Source of the DNA: Deltaproteobacteria bacterium
GTDB taxonomy: Bacteria > Desulfobacterota > GWC2-55-46 > DRQE01
Length of the DNA: 11,666 nucleotides
Reading direction: 5' to 3'
Assembly (NCBI GenBank): GCA_016219165.1
Contig: JACRCB010000151.1
Location: 1 to 11,666, forward strand
Under the pieces are notes generated by a model, which was given only the letters and a program-made list of their open reading frames with translations, did not search any database and was not told the origin of the DNA. Below are positions 5,702 to 11,666 of the stretch, in pieces. Positions within the stretch are counted from its first letter, which is position 1. The number at the start of each line of letters is the position of its first letter. The position numbers and the translations under genes are program-made.

Positions 5702-8221
5702 TCAGAAAGACGAATGGACCGTTATATTCACCCTCGCAACCGTCTCGCCCCTCTTAAAAAACCTGTTCGCCGGCGCCTTTTCGAAGTTCTCCGGTATAAA
5801 TACCACCTCTTTGGGCGTTCCCTTCTTTACCCTCACGGAAAACACGGCCCCGGATTCCCTGCCATTCACCATAACTCTACTTCCGTCCTCCACCCCGAGT
5901 TCATCCGCGAGGATGGAACTTATCTCGATTACAGGCTCCATCAAAAGCCCCCGGAGTATCTCGGACCTCCTCGAGAGCCTTCCCGAATGGAAAAGGTGGT
6001 TGCCCGTTATAAGATAATAAGGATAGGAGGTGTTTTTCCCAAGGTCCGAAACCGCTTCCTTGACCTCTTCGAATTCTTTAAGGGTATTCCCCGAACCCTT
6101 TACCATAACCCCGTTGGAATCGTTCAGGCCGGGGAAAATCCCTTCGTACGTCTTTAACCCCCCTCTTATCTCCTCGAACACCCTTTGAGGGTCCGCCCCG
6201 GTAAAACCCGGGGCTATGGAAGACCCTATCGCGGATATTATCTCAAGGTCCGTCTTTGCCTCGCCCTTGGGGGAGAGGAGAGGTTCTGCCGCCTGAACCC
6301 TTCCTTCCTGGTTGGTGAATGTTCCGGCCTTTTCCGCAAAAGAAGCGCCCGGCAGGACCAGGTCGGATATCTGCGCGGTCTCCGTCATGAACATATCCTG
6401 ATAGACGAGGAATCCGGCCCTCGACAACGCCCGTGCTGCAAACGCCCTGTCAGGGTACATGGAAAGAATATCCTCGCCTATTATATAGAACGCGTCAGAG
6501 GCTCCTTCATTGGCCCTTTCGAGCATCCCGTCCACCCCGAGCCCCTTCTCTTTAACCTCCCCGTAGCCCGGGCCGAACAGGGGATGCACCCCCATATCCC
6601 ATGCGCCCCTCTGATTGCTCCTATCGAGCAGAGGCAGTATCTCCAACTGTTTGCCGAGGGTCTTCAAGATTGCGCCCAACAACCTCAATCCGAGGATACC
6701 TTCTCTGAACCTCAGGAAATCAACGCCGGCCAATATGCTTACGGACGCCGAACCCCGTAACACCCCGGCAAGGGATTTGATGTCAGAGACTTCAACGCCC
6801 GACACCTGGCCCAGCCCTTCCACCGTTTTACCCTTAATGCCGTCTATGCCCGGCGTGCCTTCAAGCCTTTCGGGATAATCCATGTAGAGGGAAAGGGCCG
6901 TGGCGTTTAAAAGGCTCCCGAGCCTTCCCGGAAGGTGCCTTATGCTCATGCGGCTGGAACTATCGAGTTTCATGGCCCTTGAAGAGGCTATGATAACGCT
7001 GTTCCTCTTCGCCGCCGTGGTGTATCTTACGATATAGTCCGTCACTGGATTCTCATCCGATATCTGAGCGCCCGCTATAAAGACGCAATCCGCCTCCATC
7101 GCCCCGTAAATACCCGTGCCTCTTCCGGGTATGCCGGCCGCGGAGATAAAGGCGGCGGAGGCATTTTCGTTCCATCTCGACGTGGAATCGAGATTCGGAC
7201 TATTAAATACCGAACGCACGAGTTTCTGGAAGAGGTAGAGTTCCTCGTTCGTAAGGCGCGCGGAGGCGACCCCGAAAACCTTCTTTGGGTCGGCCCTCGT
7301 GAACTTCTCCCTTATAACCCCGAGCGCCTTATCCCATGAGACCTCTTTAAATACCCCCCCTACCTTTAAAAGCGGCGTTTTGAGCCTCTCCTTGCTGTTC
7401 AGGAAATCATACCCGAACCTTCCCCTCGCGCACATCATCCTTCCGTTAAACCCGCTTCCCAACCGGGCGATACTCCTTACAACCACGCCGTCCCTTTCCT
7501 GTATCGTCATCCTGCATCCAGTCGCGCAGTAAGGGCAAACGGTCTTTGCGCTCTTCAAGTCCCAATGCCGGGCCTTGTACCTGTAGGGCAGTCTCATGAA
7601 ACACCCGACCGGGCAAACCTCTATGCACATGCCGTCATGGTCGCAGTCAAGGTACGACCGTACGAAACTGGTCATCTCCTGATGCGCTTCCCTTCCGATA
7701 ACGCCGAGAACAGCCTTGCCCACAACCTCGCTGCAGACCCTCACGCACCTCATACAGTGGACGCATCTATTGGAGTTCTTGACGATGACAGGGCTTAAGA
7801 TATAGTCCTTTTCATGGAACCTTATCTTTTTCTCGGTGAACCTGCCCTTCCTGGGGCCGAACTTCCAGACCATGTTCTGGAGTTCGCACTCACCCCCCTT
7901 GTCGCAGACCGGGCAATCGAGCGCATGGTTTGTCAGGACAAATTCGAGCATCGCGCCCCTTGCCGCGATAACCTGGGCGGAATCGGTCCTGACGTTCATA
8001 TCGGCCATGACCGGTGTGATGCACGAGGGCTGGAGTTTTTTCTGCCCCTCGATTTCAACAAAGCATATCCTGCAACTTCCGACCCCGGAGAGGTTTTCCT
8101 GATAGCAGAAGGTCGGGATTTCGTAACCCGCCTCCCTTGCGGCATCGAGGATGAGGGTCCCCTCTTTAACCGTAACCTCTTTCCCGTTGACCTTCAATGT
8201 GACAAACTTCTCTCCGTTCAT
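5702..8221 (-). CDS. nuoG: NADH-quinone oxidoreductase subunit G
   Basis: NuoG is the large Fe-S subunit of the peripheral arm of complex I; it carries electrons from NuoF towards NuoI. The 839-residue protein begins at an ATG at 8221 that overlaps the nuoF stop (ATGA). A frame reaching 8263 only adds nuoF-overlapping sequence. Clusters visible in order: [2Fe-2S] N1b at C39, C50, C53, C67; N5 at H99, C103, C106, C112; N4 at C153, C156, C159 and C203-Pro; and the extra N7 site, found only in some bacteria, at C229, C232, C236, C264. Further cysteines C163, C193 and C199 outline a second ferredoxin-type cluster in which the expected fourth residue is D196 (CxxDxxC). From about 220 onward it is a molybdopterin-oxidoreductase-like fold. 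The C-terminal dinucleotide-binding-like domain (about 740-839) is present, with no sign that a molybdenum cofactor is used. The size is close to the longer bacterial NuoG type. Confidence 0.96.
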   Translation of the reverse strand: MNGEKFVTLKVNGKEVTVKEGTLILDAAREAGYEIPTFCYQENLSGVGSCRICFVEIEGQKKLQPSCITPVMADMNVRTDSAQVIAARGAMLEFVLTNHALDCPVCDKGGECELQNMVWKFGPRKGRFTEKKIRFHEKDYILSPVIVKNSNRCVHCMRCVRVCSEVVGKAVLGVIGREAHQEMTSFVRSYLDCDHDGMCIEVCPVGCFMRLPYRYKARHWDLKSAKTVCPYCATGCRMTIQERDGVVVRSIARLGSGFNGRMMCARGRFGYDFLNSKERLKTPLLKVGGVFKEVSWDKALGVIREKFTRADPKKVFGVASARLTNEELYLFQKLVRSVFNSPNLDSTSRWNENASAAFISAAGIPGRGTGIYGAMEADCVFIAGAQISDENPVTDYIVRYTTAAKRNSVIIASSRAMKLDSSSRMSIRHLPGRLGSLLNATALSLYMDYPERLEGTPGIDGIKGKTVEGLGQVSGVEVSDIKSLAGVLRGSASVSILAGVDFLRFREGILGLRLLGAILKTLGKQLEILPLLDRSNQRGAWDMGVHPLFGPGYGEVKEKGLGVDGMLERANEGASDAFYIIGEDILSMYPDRAFAARALSRAGFLVYQDMFMTETAQISDLVLPGASFAEKAGTFTNQEGRVQAAEPLLSPKGEAKTDLEIISAIGSSIAPGFTGADPQRVFEEIRGGLKTYEGIFPGLNDSNGVMVKGSGNTLKEFEEVKEAVSDLGKNTSYPYYLITGNHLFHSGRLSRRSEILRGLLMEPVIEISSILADELGVEDGSRVMVNGRESGAVFSVRVKKGTPKEVVFIPENFEKAPANRFFKRGETVARVNITVHSSF

Positions 8222-9504
8222 TCCCAGACCCCAATGGCGCCGAACCCCCCGCGGGCAGCGCACCTTTTATTCTCGACGTGGTATGCGAATTCGTCCCTGA
8301 AATTCTTCAACGCCCCCCGAAGCGCCATCACCGCGCCGTCTCCGAGGGGGCAGAAAGTCCTGCCGAAGATATTCGCGCACACGCCTTCAAGCAGTTCCAC
8401 ATCGCCGGGTTTCCCTTCTCCGTATTCGATGCGCTTTAATACCTCCGTCATCCAATGCGTCCCCTCCCTGCAGGGCGTGCATTTACCGCAGGATTCGTGG
8501 CTGAAGAACCTGTTTATTATGTAAGCGGCCTTCACCATGCAGGTAGTATCGTCCATCACTACCACCCCCCCGCTTCCGAGCATGCTCCCTATCTTTGCCA
8601 GGGAATCGAAGTCCATCGGCACGTCGAGTTCCTTTTCAATGAGCATGGGCGCGGTCACCCCTCCCGGGATTACCGCCTTGAGATTCCTTCCCCCTTTTAT
8701 CCCTCCCGCATGGTTATAGACTATCTCCCTTAAGGGAGTGCCCATCGGGAGTTCATAGAGGCCGGGCCGGTTCACATGGCCGCTTACGCAGTAAAGTTTC
8801 GGGCCCGGGCTTTTTTCGGAGCCCATGGAAGAAAACCACTTCGGGCCGTTTAAGATTATCGATGGTATGCATGAAAGCGTTTCAACGTTATTTATGACCG
8901 TGGGCTTGCCGTAAAGCCCCCAGACCGCCGGGAAAGGCGGCTTCTTCCTCGGCTGGCCCCTGAATCCCTCTATGGACTCAAGGAGCGCCGTCTCCTCCCC
9001 GCATATATAAGCGCCGAAACCGCGGTGGACATAGATGTCGATGGAAAAATCGCTTCCGAGTATGTTTTTGCCGAGCAATCCCTTCTCGTACGCCTCTTTT
9101 ATCGCCTCCCACAGCCTCTTTGCGCCGAATGCGAATTCCCCCCTTATGTAGATGTACGCGGAAATCGCGCCTATCGCATAACTCGCTATAATCATGCCCT
9201 CCAGGAGGAGATGGGGGTCATACTCTATAATCCCCCTGTCTTTGAAGGTTCCGGGCTCGCCCTCGTCCGCATTGCAGCAAAGGTACTTCGGGTAGACCTC
9301 TTTCGGTATGAAACTCCATTTGAGCCCCGTGGGGAAACCCGCCCCGCCCCTGCCCCTCAATCCAGAATCCTTTACCATCTGGATGATATGGTCGTGCCCC
9401 AGTTTGAGCGCCTCTTTCACGGCGCGGTACCCGCCGCCGGCGATATAATTATCAAGCGTATGGCCGCCGGGGTTATTAAGATTTTTCAGTAAAATCTTCT
9501 CCAT
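8218..9504 (-). CDS. nuoF: NADH-quinone oxidoreductase subunit F (NADH- and FMN-binding)
   Basis: NuoF is where NADH is oxidised: it binds NADH and FMN and holds cluster N3. The 428-residue protein has the FMN/nucleotide loop GRGGAGFPTG at residues 51-60, the GAYICGEETALLES motif at 164-177, and the [4Fe-4S] N3 ligands C339, C342, C345 (ESCGKCTPCREG) and C385 (GRTFCPLGD). The ATG at 9504 lies five bases after the nuoE stop without a marked ribosome site, so coupling to nuoE translation is likely. Its stop overlaps the nuoG start. The C-terminus is slightly extended past the N3 region (residues 400-428), ending in GAIGVWE. Length and motifs are standard; no N-terminal fusion to NuoE is present. 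Confidence 0.97.
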   Translation of the reverse strand: MEKILLKNLNNPGGHTLDNYIAGGGYRAVKEALKLGHDHIIQMVKDSGLRGRGGAGFPTGLKWSFIPKEVYPKYLCCNADEGEPGTFKDRGIIEYDPHLLLEGMIIASYAIGAISAYIYIRGEFAFGAKRLWEAIKEAYEKGLLGKNILGSDFSIDIYVHRGFGAYICGEETALLESIEGFRGQPRKKPPFPAVWGLYGKPTVINNVETLSCIPSIILNGPKWFSSMGSEKSPGPKLYCVSGHVNRPGLYELPMGTPLREIVYNHAGGIKGGRNLKAVIPGGVTAPMLIEKELDVPMDFDSLAKIGSMLGSGGVVVMDDTTCMVKAAYIINRFFSHESCGKCTPCREGTHWMTEVLKRIEYGEGKPGDVELLEGVCANIFGRTFCPLGDGAVMALRGALKNFRDEFAYHVENKRCAARGGFGAIGVWE

Positions 9505-9509
9505 CGCGT

Positions 9510-9977
9510 TTACTTCAAACCGTCCAATATCTCGTTTATCCTCTCTTCGGTGAGATTTTCATAATAATCCTCGTCTACCTGCATCATGGGGGCCGTGGCG
9601 CAGCTTCCGAGGCACTCGACCGTGGAGAGCGTGAACCTTTTATCCTGTGTTGTCCCGCCAGTTTTTATCTTTAAGAGCCTTTCTATGAAATTTACGATAT
9701 GCCCGGCGCCCAGAAGCGAACAGGAAAGGTTTGTGCAGACCTGTATATGATGCCTTCCCACGGGCTTCCTTACATTGTACATGGTGTAAAAGGCGCCGAC
9801 CTCCTCAACCTGAACAGGGTTAACACCGAGAAGGCTTGCGACATCGCTCATGTCCGCCTCTGTAATATGGCCGGCCTCGCGCTGGATTATCTGGAGGGCG
9901 GCCATGCATGCGGACCTCAAGTTCTTGTAGTTCCTCAAAACGCCCCGGATTTCTCCTCTTACCTTCTCAGAAAGCAC
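9510..9977 (-). CDS. nuoE: NADH-quinone oxidoreductase subunit E, [2Fe-2S] thioredoxin-like
   Basis: NuoE is the 24 kDa-type subunit with the off-path [2Fe-2S] cluster N1a, placed next to the FMN in NuoF. The 155-residue protein has an N-terminal helical bundle (about residues 1-70, including VGAFYTMYNV) and a thioredoxin-like domain. All four ligands are in place: C81 and C86 (CTNLSC), C122 and C126 (ECLGSCATAPMM). The start is a GTG at 9977 preceded at good spacing by AGGAG. It is separated from nuoD by 116 bases that hold a triple 11-bp repeat, and lies five bases before nuoF. It is ordinary in length and motifs. Confidence 0.96.
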   Translation of the reverse strand: MLSEKVRGEIRGVLRNYKNLRSACMAALQIIQREAGHITEADMSDVASLLGVNPVQVEEVGAFYTMYNVRKPVGRHHIQVCTNLSCSLLGAGHIVNFIERLLKIKTGGTTQDKRFTLSTVECLGSCATAPMMQVDEDYYENLTEERINEILDGLK

Positions 9978-10013
9978 CTGACACTCCTATCGGGGAACCT
10001 CCGCCTGAACGAT

Positions 10014-10046
10014 GCCGGAAAGGGGCCGGAAAGGGGCCGGAAAGGG
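10014..10046. repeat. Three exact tandem copies of an 11-bp unit between nuoD and nuoE
   Basis: The unit GCCGGAAAGGG (CCCTTTCCGGC on the transcript strand) occurs three times without a mismatch at 10014-10024, 10025-10035 and 10036-10046. It lies in untranslated sequence, 48-80 bases past the nuoD stop and about 35 bases before the nuoE start. Exact short tandem repeats like this commonly change copy number. Confidence 0.95.
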
Positions 10047-10093
10047 CAAGGCACATACCCCGCCGGCAGGTTTACAATAAGGTTTCCGCCCGC

Positions 10094-11311
10094 TCATTTG
10101 TCGCACTCGCCGAAGACGGGGTCCAGGCTCGATATTACCGCTATGATGTCCGCAAGATACCCCCCCCTCGAAAGATGGTCCATCGCATAGAGGTTTACGA
10201 AAGTCGGGACCCTTATCTTAACCCTCATGGGCTTTTCACTCCCGTCGCTTACGATATAGAAACCGAGTTCCCCCTTCGGCGACTCCACCGAGGAGTAGAC
10301 CTCGCCCTTCGGGACCGCGAAACTTTGGCTGTAGTATTTGAAATGGTGTATGAGCGCCTCCATATTGGAAAAGACATCCGGCTTCAAGGGGGGCACTATA
10401 CCGGGCAAGGCGGCGTTGAACTCACCCTCGGGCATCTCTTTAACCGCCTGCTCTATGATGCGCACCGACTGGCGCATCTCCTCCACCCTTACCATGTAAC
10501 GGTCGTAACAGTCCCCGGCAGATCCCACCGGAATGTCGAAGTCGAATCTGTCGTAGACAAGATACGGCTCGTCCCTTCTTAAATCCCACTTGACCCCGCT
10601 CGCCCTCAATATCGGCCCGGTAAGCCCCAGGTCTATCGCGTCCCGGGCGGATACGGCCCCTACCCCCTTATTCCTCGCAAGCCAAATCCTGTTTGTGGTC
10701 AAAAGTCTTTCGTACTCGTCTATCCTGGCCGGGAGGATATTACAGAGTTCGAGGCAGTTTTTCTTGAATCCAGGGGTGACGTCGTATCTCACCCCGCCTA
10801 TCCTTAAGTAACTGAGCGTCATCCTCGCGCCGCAGAGCATCTCGAAGAGGTCCAGTATCCTCTCCCTTTCCCTGAAGGCATATAGAAGAACGCTCATCGC
10901 CCCCAGGTCCGCCCCCCATGCGGCAAGGCAGAGAAGGTGGCCGGCGATCCTCGAAAGTTCCGCGGCCATAACCCTTATGTACTTCGCCCTCTCGGTCGTC
11001 TCTATGCCGATGAGTTTCTCTACGGCCTGGACGTAGGCGAGGTTATTGGACATCGCGCACATGTAGTCCAATCTGTCCGTGTACGGGACGAACTGGGGAT
11101 AAAAGATGTTCTCCGCTATCTTCTCCGTGCCCCTGTGAAGGTAGCCTATGTCCGGGTCCGCCTTAAGGACCTTCTCTCCCTGAAGGCCGATAACGAGGTG
11201 GAGCACCCCGTGGGTGGAGGGGTGCTGGGGCCCGAAGGAGAGCGTCATCTCCTTTGTGGTCACGGGCTCTTCGTTTACGTTTATATTTTTTTCTTCAGCC
11301 CTGTCAGCCAT
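10094..11311 (-). CDS. nuoD: NADH-quinone oxidoreductase subunit D
   Basis: NuoD is the 49 kDa-type subunit that forms the quinone-reducing site with NuoB and NuoH. With an ATG at 11311 it has 405 residues, the usual length. It shows SFGPQHPSTHGVLHL with H30 and H34, and DRLDYMCAMSNN with Y83. H34 and Y83 have the same 49-residue spacing as the quinone-binding H38 and Y87 of the Thermus subunit. It also has the C-terminal ESPKGELGFYIVSDG motif, and it ends in FGECDK. The ATG lacks a ribosome site. The frame is open upstream to a TTG at 11428 that does have GGAG five bases before it, which would add 39 residues unlike any NuoD, encoded by the repeat element at 11350-11552. The start is therefore uncertain; the family-matching sequence begins about residue 17. 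An in-frame run of eight G lies near the C-terminus (10160-10167). Confidence 0.95.
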   Translation of the reverse strand: MADRAEEKNINVNEEPVTTKEMTLSFGPQHPSTHGVLHLVIGLQGEKVLKADPDIGYLHRGTEKIAENIFYPQFVPYTDRLDYMCAMSNNLAYVQAVEKLIGIETTERAKYIRVMAAELSRIAGHLLCLAAWGADLGAMSVLLYAFRERERILDLFEMLCGARMTLSYLRIGGVRYDVTPGFKKNCLELCNILPARIDEYERLLTTNRIWLARNKGVGAVSARDAIDLGLTGPILRASGVKWDLRRDEPYLVYDRFDFDIPVGSAGDCYDRYMVRVEEMRQSVRIIEQAVKEMPEGEFNAALPGIVPPLKPDVFSNMEALIHHFKYYSQSFAVPKGEVYSSVESPKGELGFYIVSDGSEKPMRVKIRVPTFVNLYAMDHLSRGGYLADIIAVISSLDPVFGECDK

Positions 11312-11349
11312 ATATGCCGGGATAAGAGGAATCTTTGCCGAAACAATGC

Positions 11350-11552
11350 TTAAGGAAGTTCTGAAAAAGTATCTTGAGAGAACCCGACCCATCCTTTGGA
11401 TGGGTTCCCCGTAAAAAGGTTCTCTCAAACTCTCTCCAAAAACTTTCAGTTCTAGTGGGCACAGCCCACTCTAAAAGTCTTTGAAAGGGGCTTGGGGGAA
11501 ACCTTTCTACAGAAAGTTTCCCCCAAAAATGCTTTTTTCAGAGGTTCCTTAA
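11350..11552. repeat. Nested inverted-repeat element filling the nuoC-nuoD gap
   Basis: The block is bounded by imperfect inverted repeats of about 20 bp (TTAAGGAAGTTCTGAAAAAG at 11350-11369 and its near-complement at 11532-11552). Inside are three hairpins. The first has outer arms 11374-11384/11418-11428 (11 bp) and an inner stem 11387-11394/11398-11405 (8 bp, 3-base loop). The second is 11454-11460/11464-11470 (7 bp, 3-base loop), with a further 6-bp pair at 11443-11448/11482-11487. The third spans 11492-11526, with 10- and 5-bp stems, one bulged base and loop TACA. No U run marks a standard terminator. The only open frame through it is the possible nuoD extension. It looks like a MITE-like or composite palindromic repeat inserted in the operon; the rest of the gap (11553-11611) shows nothing else besides a ribosome-site-like word. 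Confidence 0.75.
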
Positions 11553-11602
11553 ACTGGTTCAACGCTGGATTCGGCGCAAGGTTAAGCGCAATCCCGCGGA
11601 AT

Positions 11603-11613
11603 CCTTCCCTCCT
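11603..11613 (-). promoter_or_regulatory. Strong ribosome-site sequence with no start codon nearby
   Basis: AGGAGGGAAGG on the minus strand overlaps the nuoC stop codon. It is the strongest Shine-Dalgarno match near nuoD, yet no ATG, GTG or TTG that opens the nuoD frame follows within reach; nuoD begins about 290 (ATG 11311) or 175 (TTG 11428) bases later. The simplest reading is that this was the nuoD ribosome site before the repeat element was inserted. Confidence 0.5.
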
Positions 11614-11666
11614 ACTTTTTTTTCTCCTCGCCGTAGGGGTTATACTGGTCTTTATATCCCTTTAAA
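11612..11666 (-). CDS. nuoC: C-terminal end of probable NADH-quinone oxidoreductase subunit C (partial)
   Basis: Reading inward from the right edge, one minus-strand frame gives LKGYKDQYNPYGEEKKK and then TAG at 11614-11612. The LKGY segment fits the conserved C-terminal HPLRKDFPLxGY of NuoC, and nuoC is the expected neighbour immediately upstream of nuoD. Only 17 full residues are visible, followed by a lysine-rich tail, so the identification rests mainly on gene order. The coding strand has a run of eight A residues in this tail. Confidence 0.6.
   Translation of the reverse strand, partial: LKGYKDQYNPYGEEKKK

Noticed and set aside
8222..8263. Upstream extension of NuoG by 14 residues
   Set aside because: It overlaps nuoF coding sequence, lacks family similarity, and the ATGA overlap start at 8221 gives the normal NuoG N-terminus.
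11492..11526. GC-rich hairpin as an intrinsic terminator after nuoC
   Set aside because: There is no U run after it on the transcript strand, and the operon clearly continues into nuoD.

Overview
The window is the inside of a bacterial respiratory complex I (NADH:quinone oxidoreductase, nuo) operon read entirely on the minus strand. In transcription order, from high to low coordinates, it holds: the last codons of a probable nuoC, then nuoD, nuoE, nuoF, nuoG, a small cyclic-nucleotide-binding protein gene, nuoH, nuoI, nuoJ, nuoK, and two tandem nuoM genes. The second nuoM runs off the left edge. No gene on the plus strand is convincing. The long plus-strand open frames are shadows of the nuo genes.

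Region by region: 11312-11611 is a 300-base gap between nuoC and nuoD, most of it filled by a roughly 200-bp nested inverted-repeat element. At 5702-11311, nuoD, E, F and G encode the NADH-oxidising and electron-transfer arm: FMN, the NADH site and the chain of Fe-S clusters, including an N7-type site in NuoG. At 5086-5559 a stand-alone cNMP-binding-domain gene with a very strong ribosome site splits nuoG from nuoH, which are normally adjacent. At 2302-4929, nuoH, I, J and K encode the quinone-site and membrane connector subunits, most of them overlapping by a few bases. At 1-2299 are two nuoM antiporter-like proton-pump genes. The first is broken by an apparent frameshift in a run of eight G residues. 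nuoL, which normally lies between nuoK and nuoM, is not there; nuoL and nuoN, if present, lie beyond the left edge or elsewhere.

The intergenic gaps are unusually repeat-rich for such an operon. A 70-90 bp inverted-repeat element occurs twice (nuoJ-nuoK gap and upstream of the cNMP gene). A nested hairpin element separates nuoC from nuoD, and an 11-bp unit is repeated three times between nuoD and nuoE. The base composition looks moderately GC-rich with many long C/G tracts.

The NuoE/F/G type, the duplicated nuoM and the embedded cNMP protein suggest a Gram-negative bacterium of the Desulfobacterota (former Deltaproteobacteria) or Nitrospirota kind. This placement is an inference from gene content, not proof. 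The items most worth checking are the two-NuoM arrangement, the CxxDxxC cluster motif in NuoG, the embedded cNMP protein, and the repeat element that may have displaced the nuoD start.
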